Of a stretch of DNA of 64,000 bases, positions 11,151-21,416 are shown one piece after another. The DNA comes from Heracleum sosnowskyi (lineage: Eukaryota; Streptophyta; Magnoliopsida; Apiales; Apiaceae). Within the stretch, counting starts at the first letter, position 1. Each line of letters begins with the position of its first letter. The notes beneath the pieces were generated by a model. That model worked only from the letters and a program-made list of their open reading frames with translations. It had not been told where the DNA came from and did no database searches. Location: NCBI GenBank assembly GCA_030848705.1, contig CM061239.1, positions 89,448,363 to 89,512,362 on the forward strand. Direction: 5' to 3'. The translations under genes were made by a program, and so were the position numbers.

Positions 11151-11366
11151 TTATACTTTGTAAAATAAAGTATAGATTCCTTGATTTAATGATGCCAAAA
11201 ACATATTTACAAAATATACAAGAAATCAGTAGCAAACTTATCTTTAAATTCTTTGATAGAACAGATTCATCTTCAAGAAGTTTGACAATAAATTTTCTTC
11301 TTTGTCTTCAAGAATCTGAATCAGTCTTCCCTTTAGCTTTTTGAGTTCTTCATCTTCCTCATTAAT

Positions 11367-14300
11367 CTAGTAGTTCTGGATAGAACTTCTTAGATCAAAT
11401 TCCTCAAGCAATATATAAGCAAATTGCTTCCCATCAGGATTAAGAGATAATTGTTTTATGCTTAGAGACATTTCTTTGACAGCACAACCTCTTTCCATTT
11501 CCACTTCTTGACCTCTCAGATTTAAGTACATGGGAGTATATTTACCATCATAGTTCTTTCCTCCATCAAATCTCTGTCTAATGGTTGATAAAATTATATC
11601 AGACCATTCCTTGCACACTTCATTCTTATTCTTGAGCAGATAATGAACATATTTTAGTTCCTTTGTTGATTTAACCAGCATCTCTTGAATAGACATTTTC
11701 TTCACCCTTCCATCTCTAATGAAATATAGAAGCTTTTCCTTCTTCTCAGCACCATCATAACAATCTAGAACAATATCCACAGCTTGCAGTTTATTCAGGT
11801 GCTCAGCAGTTAACTCTTCTCCAATCACATCAACCAGTGCATGTGGATCAATATATGACATGTTTATAAATTCAGCATCTCTAAAGATTATACCTCCTCT
11901 AGTATTATGTAGCATCTGCTTCATACTTGAATACATTTCTGTCCACATAGCTTTGGATTTTTGAGAATTAGCAATACCAGGGAGATTAATCATTATGCCT
12001 CCAGGTTGAAATTTGATTGGTTTATTGCACTCAATAGAGTCAATATGCTTCCATTTATTGTCTTTCTCCTTTTCAAGAACATAGCTCTTTTCCAGCTTGT
12101 ATTGTTGTCTTCTTTCATTCTTCCACAACAACTTGTTTGATTTGATCAGCTTTTCCACATAAAGATTAAAATCTCTATCCGTTCTCCTTCTTTCTTCTCT
12201 TCTTCTTTCTTCTTCTTCTTCATCACATTCTTGATTATGAGGATCTTGAATTGTGTCAAGATTAGAATCTGCAACTTGAATTGTATTACTGATCAGAGTT
12301 GATTGTCTTAGTCTTCTTCTCAAAACTACCTGAGGTACATAGTCTTCACCTTCACCTTCATCATGAATGCTAGTCCTGATAGCTTGAGCTTCAGAAACTT
12401 TTGGAATCTCAGGTGTAGGCACTTGTACCTTCTCAGTAACTTCTTCAATTCTTAACCCACTAGACCTTGTCTGTCTAGGTTGAGATGGAGTAATCCTTCT
12501 TCCTCTCCTAGCTCCTCTCCTTTCTCTGCCTCTTCCTCTACTAGCAGAAGGATTAGATGTGTTGAAACTTTCCATGATCTCTTTCTGTTTCTTTAAGAAT
12601 TCTTCTTGAGATAGATCAGGAAATTCCTCAGTTGAGAGTGAGAGAGCCTTCCTTGCAAATAACTGTTGAACCCTCATATCAGTATGATAAAGAGTAACAA
12701 CATCACCACTTCTAGTTTTGAACTTTTGGAAGAGATTAACAGCATCCTCAGCTTTTTCAATGAAAACATCTTCATCACCTTCAGGAATTGTTGAAAGACT
12801 TTGACCATGACCAGGCGTTAGGATTTGATCACCTGTCAGGATTTGCTCTTCCATCAGGATCTGAGAGTTAACTAAGGTTCTAACTGTTCTCACTCCAGAA
12901 TAAAAAACATGAGTTGACTGCATGGTTTGAGATTGACTTTGAGTTTGTCTTGAAGTTTTTACAGTAGCAACATCAGAGGTTCCTCCTTTCTGTATCATGT
13001 CATCACCATCATTTCCAGTATAATCATCATCCTTTCTTAATACTAGATCAGGTGTACATTTTGATTGAACTACCTTCTCCCCCTTTTTGGCATTAGGATT
13101 AGATAATAAAGATAAAATCAAGGAGAGAGAGGCTTCAATATTTTTTACCTTAGAGTCCAAAGAATCAAGTCTTGAGTTGATTGAAGAGTGATCTGTGACC
13201 AGAGACTTGACATAAGAATCCAAGACTCTGACTTGAAAAGCAGTAGGAGCCTTGGTTAGACTTTGAGAGACATCAGCTCTTATCATAGCATTATCAACCT
13301 TAACAGAATCCATTTCTGCCTTAAGACTTTTGCACAGAATTGTAGTAGCCTTCAAATGCTTCTTCAACTCTTCATTCTCAATCAGTGAAGCTACATAGGA
13401 AGCATGATGAAGAGCATTTGGGAAACTAATAGAGTCTTCATATCTGTACCATTCATTTTCCCATTCATTCCTCCTTAATTGTTCAGCATATTCACTAGCA
13501 GAAGGAGCATCATTGTCGTTAGATGAAGCGTTGCCAGTGGTTGCCTTGTCAACCATAAATGTGCTTGAAGAACCATGAGTAGTTCCAAAACTAGCTTTCA
13601 TTGCAATAGGAAGCTCATTCTTTTCAACTCTATCAACATCATCATCATCATCACTGCTATCATCAGAATCATTGTCAAGATCTAGATCAGGAATAACAAT
13701 ACCTTTCAATTTAGCATCCTGATGATCTGAGATAGAGTCAATCATTGGCCTTGAAGCAAGTGGTTGGATCAGGATTGGTTCAGCATCAGGATGAACACCA
13801 CTTACATCAGGAACAACACTGTCAGGAGTAGTATGGCTTGCATCAGTATTTTCTATCAATGGTTCTTGTGTAGCCCGAGGCTCAGAAGCTTCTTCATCCC
13901 CTTGAGCTGAAGGTTCTTGTGTGCTTCCCTAAAAAACAGTGTTGTCAACCAAAGAATCCATGTTAAAATTACCAGAAACCCCTTGAGCAATGTCAGGAAG
14001 TTCCTTTGAAGCTGAATCTTCATTTCCTGCATCTTCACAATGAGAAGATGGTTCTTGTGTGGCAGGAATGTAGGTGTCTGCATTTTCCCTTTGAGAAAAT
14101 GGTTCTTGTGTGACCAATCCTTCAACTGTGCCTGCACTCACACTTTGAGTGAGTGGTTCTTGTGTGGCTGGATTAGTAATAACTGCTGAACTCCTTTGAA
14201 GTCCAGGTTCTTGTGCGCTTGATCCTTTCAGCTTCTTCTGTCTGTGAAACACAATCTCAGCATCCTTTATTTTCTGGATAATTGGAGGTGGTGAAAAACC

Positions 14301-15125
14301 AAGTTTAGATGCAGTCTCAGCATCCTTCTCCCAAGATATTTCAACAATTCTGTGAGGTGGAGAGGCAGGTGCTGGAGAATCTGAGACTAAGACAGTCTTC
14401 ACAGGTGATGCATCAGGAGTACTGACGTCAGGATTTGCATGAGCATCAGGAATTGATGACTCGTCAGGATTTGTAATAGTCTGACCATCAGTATTCTGCA
14501 CATGTAGAGGAATATGATACCTGCTTTTAACCAACTTTCTTCTTTTATGTGGCCTAACAGATCGAGCCACAACTTCTTGAGCAGTATCAGCAACTTCCTT
14601 TTGACTATTAAATTTTGATGACAATGGCATCTCATCCTCAGAATCAGAACTCATAATCAACTTCATTTTCACTCCAGCCTCCTCAACCTTATCAGCTCTT
14701 TGCACCAGGACCCCTTGTACACCCCCTTTAGTGAGAGGTTCTGAGGAGAAATCCTTTGATCCTGATTGCCTTCCAGACACATCAGATCTAGCTGATTTCT
14801 TTGTTTTCACAACTAATGCCTTTTGAGAGACATTAGAGGTGATGGAGTGTTTTGATGATTGTTTGGGAAGGATACTTGGGTCAGGAACATGGTGTGCTTG
14901 GCCCTGTCCCACAGTATCAGGATTTGATCCATATTGAGTAGGCATTTTCTCTTGCAAAAAAAGTCTGACCTCATCAGGAATAAAGGCATTGCCTTGAAAA
15001 CCATTTGCCTTATCACTGTTGACTAAGGACTTAACATTGTTATCACTAATTCTATAGATTGGTAGAATTATATCATCCTCAAAAACCAAAGTGGGACATA
15101 AGTGAGAGAATATTAATTGAAAAAA
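11367..15125 (-). pseudogene. Long post-pol ORF of element B (envelope-position ORF), one amber, N-terminus missing
   Basis: A single minus-strand frame runs about 1,250 codons, interrupted only by TAG at 13929-13931. Its start (FQLIFSHLCP, then PDEVRLFLQEKMPTQYG) aligns by eye with the middle of the post-pol ORF of Sirevirus D (LHLIFKYLCP; PEQVRQLLRQRLPTVYG), so the N-terminal domain has been lost. It continues with an acidic Ser/Asp-rich and Pro-rich stretch, seven or so spaced QEP repeats (13860-14220), a predicted helical region, an Arg/Ser-rich basic patch near 12480-12540, an EEEEERRREERRR charged coil and a folded-looking C-terminus ending at 11367. The first codons of the open frame (15126-15185) are out-of-frame RT sequence. 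SIRE-type elements carry an envelope-like ORF in this position, but I see no membrane segment here and assign no function. Confidence 0.75.
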
Positions 15126-15129
15126 AAAT

Positions 15130-15924
15130 CTAAAAAGCACTTTTGACATCCATCTGAAATACCTTGAAGTTACAGTGTGCTGCATAGGCTAGAAAAATCC
15201 TTAGAGCCTCAAGTCTAGCTACAGGTGCAAAGGTCTCATCATAATCAATGCCTTCCTGTTGACAGTAACCTTTTGCTACTAGCCTTGCCTTGTTCCTTGT
15301 CACAATTCCACCTTCATCCAATTTGTTTATGAAAACCCATTTAGTTCCAATGAATATTTTTCCTTTTGACCTTGGAACCAACTTCCACACTTTGTTCCTC
15401 TCAAACTGATTTAGTTTCTCTTGCATAGCAATTACCCAATCTGGATCTAACAATGCCTCATCAGTTGATTTTGGCTCAACTTGAGACAGAAAACAGGAGT
15501 AAAGAAATTCATTTATAACACTTCTCCTTGTTCTCACTCCAGTGGATGGATCTCCAATGATAAGATCATTTGTGTGATCTTTGTTCCATTTTGTATTCCT
15601 TGGCAGATTCCTTGCTAGAGGACTTTGATATGTTGCAGGTTGAGGAGTTGATTCTTCTTCAAAGATGTTGTCATTCATATGTTCATTGCTTGTCTCATGA
15701 TCAATATCCATTTGAAAACTTCTTGAGTTGTCTTGAGATTGAGCAGGATATTGTTCATGTTCTGTGACAACATCTTTCCTTGGATCCAACTCATGAGTGC
15801 AGCTAGGTTCTTCATCAACAAATTCTGGTTCTTCTAAGAAATCTTGATTTTCAAATCTTAATGGTTCCATGTCACCATCTTCTTCTAGACCAGGGATTTT
15901 GTTTTCATCAAAAGAAACATTCAC
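15130..15924 (-). pseudogene. Element A integrase-RT linker and N-terminal reverse transcriptase, truncated
   Basis: The frame contains the acidic linker after integrase, the motif DLIIGDPSTGVRTRR, then MQEKLNQFERNKVWKLVPR and KWVFINKLDEGG, and ends with IDYDETFAPVARLEALRIF and QMDVKSAF, the first catalytic Asp of Copia reverse transcriptase. It stops immediately afterwards in a T-rich junction at about 15119-15140. The YVDD box, the rest of RT and the RNase H are gone, replaced by the middle of the post-pol ORF of element B. The enzyme cannot be active. Confidence 0.9.
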
Positions 15925-16119
15925 ACTTTCTTCAATAATCTTGTGCTCAATTATGTAGAATCTATAGGCAATCTTCTCAAGACTATAGCCTACAAAAATG
16001 CTTTCATAAGCCTTGGAGTCAAACTTACTTTTTCTTTCAGAATTATCCTTCCCAGCATAGAATTTAGCTTCAAAAGTATGAAAATCCTTTACTGAAGGTC
16101 TCTTCTTTGTTAACAGAAA

Positions 16120-16605
16120 TTAAATAGTGGCTCCATGAGTCTTATTAACCAATGTTCTGTTTTGAGTATAACAAGTTGTGTTAATAGCTTCTGCCCAGAA
16201 GCATGTTGGTAATTTTGATTCACACAACATAGTTCTAGCAACTTCAATGAGAGTTATATTCTTTCTTTCCACTACACCATTTTGTTGAGGTGTCCTGGCA
16301 GCAGAGAATTGTAGAACAATTCTAAGTTCTTTACAGAAGCTTCCAAGAGTTACATTTCTGAACTCAGTCCCATTGTCACTTCTTAGAATTTGAACTTTTG
16401 AGCTAGACTTTCTGTCTAGTACCTTGATGTGATCAATGATTTCCTGAGTTGCTTCATCCTTTGTTTCTAAGAACTTCACCCAAGTGTATCTAGAGTAGTC
16501 ATCCACCATGACAAGTGCATATCTCTTTTTGGCTAAAGATAGAACATTAACTGGGCCAAAAAGATCCATGTGAATTAACTTGAGTGCTTCCTGATTTGTG
16601 TTGAG
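16120..16605 (-). pseudogene. Element A integrase core
   Basis: Reading on the minus strand, HMDLFGPVN leads into the DDE core: VDDYSRYTWVKF, then LRSDNGTEF (second Asp) and TPQQNGVVERKN (Glu region), followed by CFWAEAINT. A stop at 16606-16608 separates it from the gag-protease frame, and a TAA at 16120 ends it early. Sequence between 15925 and 16119 still encodes recognisable integrase C-terminal pieces (KFDSKAYESIFVGYS) but with shifts. Integrase would insert the element cDNA into the genome. This copy is broken. Confidence 0.9.
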
Positions 16606-18480
16606 TTACTTTGACTTGTGAACAACTTTCCTCAGCTTTTCTTTCGGACAGTCCTCACATAGTCCTTCTTGACAGAATTCTTGTTGAGGAAGTCCTCTCA
16701 CTAACTCTTTCTTCATGATCAAGTTCATTGTTTTGAAGTTTAGATGTGAGAGCTTCTTGTGCCAAAGCATACTGTCAGCAATTGAGGCTTTACTGTAGAA
16801 ACAATAAGTTTTATCCTTCTTTGTTGAATCCAAATCAACTATAAATAAGCTTCCTTTCCTTACTCCCTTGAGAGCTAGGTTGCCATTTTTCTTGTTGTAG
16901 ATTAAACATTCCAAAGTTCCAAAATCAATCTTGAATCCTTTATCACAAAATTGACTAACACTGAGTAGATTGTGCATTAGTCCTTTCACCAGAGCAATGT
17001 CTTCAATGATGATGTTTCCTACTTCCAAAGAGTCATATCCAACTGTGTATCCTTTGTTGTTATCTCCAAATGTTATTATTGGACCGGATTTCTTCAAGAA
17101 ATGTGATAACAGGGTTTTATCACTTGTCATGTGTCTGGAGCATCCACTGTCAATGACCCACATAACCTTCTTATTTCCCTGAGTTGAGGAGGATGATGCT
17201 ACATCATCTGACTTGGCCACCAAGGCAAGATTTACATATTCCTCATCTTCTTCCTCATTATACTCATCCCAGCACTTTCCTTCAGCTACATAAGCTCTTC
17301 CCTGATTTTTCTTTGACTGATTTACATATCCTCTTTCTATCTTCTGATTCTGCTTGGGTCTTCTGCATTCTGTGGCAAAGTGTCCAAGTTCATTGCAATT
17401 GAAGCACCTGAACTTTGATCTGTCCACCATTCCAGTCTTGTATCCACCTCTTGTTCCACTTCCTCCAAGCCTTGAAGTTTTTCCTTGGTTGTACCTGTTT
17501 ATTGAACCCTTTGGCTTAAAGGCTTTGTTTCTCCCGAATCTCAAGTTGGAGAATTTCTTAGCCATGTAAGCCATGGTTGGATTATCCATGCTTTTTAATT
17601 CTTCCAGGGAGTAGAAGTCTTCATGTTCAACATCCTTTAGTTCAAGTATCACTTTGTCATCCTCTTCAACTATTTCCTCTATTTTGATGGAAAGAACAAT
17701 AGTTGAGTTGGATGACTGGGGTAACTCAGTGACTTGAACAGTTGGGGGTTCATGAGCTACTAGAGCACTGGACATATTAGCCATCTTTCCTTTGTGTCCA
17801 ACTTGAATGGCTCTCTTCTGGAAAAGCTCAAGTTCATAGGACTTAAGCACACCATAAAGAGTTTCAAGTGAAACACTTATCATATCTCTTCCTTCTCTTT
17901 TTGCTATGATCCCGTGTTCAAGATGTTCAGGAAGAGTTAACAAAAACTTGATGTTAATCTCTTTCTTCTCATAGAACTTCCCATGGATTTGAAGTTCACA
18001 CAGTAACTTACTGAATCTTGAGAACATCTCAGTAAGGTCTTCATTTGGCTTAGCCATGAATGCCTCATATTGAGAGACAAGTGTATGTCTTCTGTTTTCT
18101 TTGACTTTTTCACTTTCTTCACAAAGTAACTCAATCTTATCCCATATCTCTTTGGCTGACTTGCTTCCTATGACGTTCCCACACATAGCTTTTTCCACTG
18201 TGAGTAAGTCATAAATGATTAACTATAAGTTATCATCAAGTGCCACCTTTTCTCATTCAGGTTCAGTATACTCAGATACTGGATTTGGGATAAAGTGAGC
18301 TCAAACAACCACTCCATTGACTATGGAGGCTGGAATCTCTTTTTGAGGTACAAAGGCACCGTTTTCAAGGATACCCATGTAAAGTGGATTTGCAGTTTTG
18401 ATAAATAACATCATCTTCGTTTTCCAAACTTTGCAGTTCTCTTTATCAAAGGCTGGAATTTTTATGCTGTTTGAATTCTG
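16606..18480 (-). pseudogene. Element A gag, protease and pre-integrase domain
   Basis: The open part starts at 18198, but gag homology extends upstream to about 18480 with two stops (WKTKMMLF region). Gag features are KSAKEIWDKIE, FLLTLPEHLE and the CCHC zinc knuckle CFNCNELGHFATEC near 17360-17410. Protease follows in the same frame with the DSGCSRHMT active site near 17140. The pre-integrase zinc motif follows (LWHKKLSHLNF and CQEGLCEDC). Unlike C and D, there is no stop between gag and protease in this copy. The frame ends at a stop at 16606-16608 before integrase. Confidence 0.9.
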
Positions 18481-18521
18481 CGTACTTATCTTGATCTATA
18501 GATTTGTATGTCAATTTAACT

Positions 18522-18533
18522 GCTCTGATACTA
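18522..18533 (-). promoter_or_regulatory. Primer-binding site of element A (one mismatch)
   Basis: GCTCTGATACTA is the complement of TAGTATCAGAGC. This differs at one base from the TGGTATCAGAGC primer site for initiator Met-tRNA that is used by the other elements in this window. Confidence 0.85.
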
Positions 18534-18535
18534 GT

Positions 18536-18881
18536 TGTTAGTCTCTGAGAGTATTGCAAAAGGGGGGTTGAATGCAATACTGATAATTTAGAATTTGTTT
18601 CCCAACAACAAAGAAAGAGATTAACAATTATCAGTAAGAACAAATGCAAACAATAGTTATTTAACAGAATAGAGACTTCCAAAATAATTGATTTAGTTAT
18701 CTTGCGAAGGGTTTTGCTACAACCTGGTAAAACAATGTTTCCAGCTTCTATCTCGAGAGAGATTACAACTGAGTTGTGGGAGTAGCTTTCTAAGCCTGTT
18801 TGATTGTGTTCCTTAGATTAGTGAGGTGTAAAGCTGTTTATATATTCAAGTGACAGCTCCTTATAATTTGCTCACATGTGA
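18536..18881 (-). repeat. Element A 5' LTR, truncated by insertion of Sirevirus C
   Basis: TGTTAGTCTCTGAGAG and the next 345 bp align to 9759-10109 with scattered substitutions and a 5-bp gap. The LTR is cut exactly where the plus-strand LTR of Sirevirus C begins. The candidate target 5-mer is TGTGA (18877-18881). Confidence 0.9.
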
Positions 18882-18955
18882 TGTTAGGAACTATGTTGTT
18901 TCTTGATGATAACTAAATTAACTTAGTAAAAATTTTACAAGTAAAATGTAGCCAT

Positions 18956-19291
18956 CAACGGATAACATGTTTATGCAGTATCCGTAGATGGGTAGCTTAT
19001 CTACGGATAAGACTCAATGTAACATGCTTGGTAATCCTGATGTTGAAGTTGAAGTAATCTTGTAAGGCTGAATAAGTCATGTTGACTATTAATAGATATG
19101 TAGAATAGGGAGGCTAATTGTAAATAGTTGATGCCTTGCAATTTTGCATAAGTGAAGTTGATTGTCTACGGATAACTTAATTAGCCTTCTACGGATGTGG
19201 ACAATGTACTGTCTACGGATAGCAGTACTAGCTGTCTACGGATGTGATCAAGATACTGTCAACGGATACAACTCAAGAAGCTTCTACGGAT
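18956..19291. repeat. CTACGGAT motif array in LTR C
   Basis: Exact CTACGGAT occurs at 19001, 19166, 19189, 19213, 19236 and 19284, and inverted (ATCCGTAG) at 18980. The variant CAACGGAT occurs at 18956 and 19260. The six sites from 19166 to 19284 are spaced 23 or 24 bp apart while the spacers have largely diverged. Confidence 0.9.
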
Positions 19292-19559
19292 ACACACTGT
19301 ACTTGTGAAAGGGACAGTTCAGTAAGAGCACATGGGTTGACATACTACACAAAGCATGGAAGCCAGGATTTCTGGAAAGGTCACGAGAAGAAGTAGCATT
19401 CTGTCTGTATGGTCAAAAGTAGTATTTTTATAAAAGATAATCAGCCAAGAAGGGCGAGCTACTAACACATGGACCATTACTCACAATGGAGAAACAAGGA
19501 TCTTGAACAGATTTGCTCTTTGTATTATTGACTGTTCAAATATCTTTGTAAACTTGGGA

Positions 19560-19566
19560 TATATAA
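19560..19566 (+). promoter_or_regulatory. LTR C TATA box
   Basis: TATATAA lies within ACTTGG-GATATATAA-CCAAGT, a perfect 6-bp inverted repeat around the box. The same arrangement occurs in the solo LTR at 49954. Confidence 0.7.
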
Positions 19567-19899
19567 CCAAGTAGAAGCATTATTCTAGAGCTAAGAAATC
19601 AGTTAGGCAATTTAGAAAGCTAAGGGCAATATCCTTTGTAAATTACTGAAGCTAGAATAGTGTGTATGCAGCTGTGTGTTTACTCATAAACATCACATAG
19701 ATTTCTTCAATAAAAATCTCTCAGGTGGACAAAAACAATCTACCTAAATTTTTAATTCTTGTGTTATCTTATTGGTTTTTCTGTTCTTATTTTTAATTTC
19801 ACATCTTCACTATCAAGAATCAAAAAGAATTTTAAAGATTGTATTCAACCCCCCCCCCCCCCCTTCTACAATCTTGATTCATTGTCTGGGAATAAAAAT

Positions 19900-19911
19900 T
19901 GGTATCAGAGC
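19900..19911 (+). promoter_or_regulatory. Primer-binding site of Sirevirus C
   Basis: TGGTATCAGAGC is complementary to the 3' end of plant initiator Met-tRNA and lies directly downstream of the LTR. Confidence 0.9.
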
Positions 19912-19958
19912 AAGCTTCTAACATACAAGAAGTTTAAAGATCTAAAGACATCTGAATC

Positions 19959-21416
19959 ATGGGTCAGAAGGATCATGGAGTCAAAATACCAATTCTTGAT
20001 AGAGAAAACTACTTTCACTGGAAAGTAAAAATGCGACTACATCTAATGTCTATGGATGAAGGTTATGTAGAGTGCATAGATCATGGCCCTCATGTACCAA
20101 TGAAGCCAAACACCTCAATAGTTCAAGAACCTGCAGGAGCTCCAAGCACCATTCCAAAGTTACCTTCAGAATGGACTCCTGAGGATGCCATTGCAGTTCA
20201 TAAAGAAAAGAAGGCCATGAATATTTTGTTCAATGGTCTTGATTCTGATATGTTTGACAATGTTATTAACTGTTCTACAACAAAGGAGATTTGGGACACT
20301 GTCCAAACCATATGTGAAGGAACTGAGCAGGTAAGAGAAAACAAGATGCAGCTCCTCATACAACAGTATGAACACTTTCATTTCAAGAGTGGAGAATCTT
20401 TCAATGATACTTTTAGTAGATTTCAAAAATTGCTGAATGGATTGAAGTTGTATGGAAGAGTGTATCAAGTCAAGGATTCAAATCTTAAATTTCTCAGAGC
20501 CTTGCCAAAGGAGTGGAAGCCTATGACTGTTTCCTTGAGAAACACTCAAGAGTATAAGGACTTTACTCTTGAGAGACTGTATGGAACCCTAAAAACATAT
20601 GAGCTGGAAATGGAGCAGGATGAAGAAATTGAGAAGGTCCAAAAGAAAAATGGATCTGTTGCTTTAGTAGCAAGTGTTGAAAAGGCTGAGGACATGAAAG
20701 AAGAAGCTGTTGAATCTACACCAAGCCAAAGTGCTTGTGAAGGTAGAGCTGAATCAAGAAAGTGCAAAGGAAAGATGATTGAAGAAAGTGAGCCCTCCAA
20801 TTAAGAGGAAATGGATGAGCTAGATGAACATTTAGCTTTTCTGTCAAGAAAATTCTCAAAGCTCAAGTTCAAGAGAAATCCTGATGTGTCCAAACCATTC
20901 TGAAAGGACTCTCAAGCAAATAAGAACTTTGTTGAGAGGTCCAAGTTTAAATGTTTCAATTGTGGAATGGGAGGTCACTTTGCCAATGAATGCAGAAAAG
21001 CAAAAGCTGAGAAGAGTGACAGGAAGTTTGAGCCTGTTGATTACAAGAAGAAATACTTTGATCTTCTCAAGCAAAAGGGCAGAGCATTCATAACACAGGA
21101 CTATGACTAGGCTGAAGATGGGGATGATTTTGAGGAGGACGCTGAATTTGTGAACCTTGCACTGATGGCTGATTCAAGTGAGCAGGAGGCCAGTTCATCA
21201 TCCAATCAGGTAATTACCACCAATCTCTCTGAGCTTTCTACTGAGGAATGCAATAGTGCAATTAATGACATGTCCACTGAATTGTATCATATGCGTATTT
21301 CTCTTAAATCACTTACAAATGAGAACACCAGGATTAAAACTACTAATCAGTTGTTAAGTGATAGGATTGCTCTTCTAGAAACACAATTGATTGAGTTTGA
21401 GAAAATGAGAGTAGAG
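19959..21416 (+). pseudogene. Sirevirus C gag, N-terminal part
   Basis: ATG at 19959 opens a 281-codon frame: the YFHWKVKMRLHL segment, AMNILFNGLD, TTKEIWDTVQTICEGTEQV and a FLRALPKEWKPM helix, all typical of Sirevirus Gag, the nucleocapsid shell protein. The same frame continues past TAA (20802), TGA (20901) and TAG (21108). It includes the zinc knuckle CFNCGMGGHFANEC at about 20957-20998 and a coiled-coil stretch (ENTRIKTTNQLLSDRIALLE). It is cut at 21416 by Gypsy-1 and resumes in frame at 58311. Three in-frame stops make it a pseudogene. Confidence 0.9.

Larger units (their letters stand above)
9759..18881 (-). mobile_element. Sirevirus-type Copia element A (minus strand), with an inserted fragment of element B
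   Basis: Similar LTR pieces starting TGTTAGTC lie at 9759 and 18536. Between them, on the minus strand, are gag, protease, integrase and the start of reverse transcriptase, preceded by a Met-tRNA-type primer site at 18522-18533. The left LTR is cut at 10605 by element B. The right LTR is cut at 18881 by Sirevirus C, so its remainder lies beyond the window. The two aligned LTR starts differ at roughly 7 percent of positions by eye, making A the oldest LTR element here. The order protease-integrase-RT, the gag type and the presence of a post-pol ORF in its relatives point to the SIRE/Maximus lineage. Confidence 0.85.
18882..19897 (+). repeat. Sirevirus C 5' LTR
   Basis: It starts TGTTAGGAACTATG and ends near 19897, two bases before the primer site. 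It contains the CTACGGAT array, a TATATAA box at 19560-19566 enclosed by the inverted repeat ACTTGG/CCAAGT, and a run of 15 C at 19849-19863 within the conserved TTCAAC(n)TTCTACAA block. The exact 3' end is uncertain because the terminal CA is not recognisable. Confidence 0.85.

Noticed and set aside
19166..19291. Regularly spaced short repeats resembling a CRISPR array
   Set aside because: The repeat is only 8-9 bp, the spacers are themselves partly related, and it lies in a plant LTR. CRISPR arrays do not occur in plant nuclear genomes.
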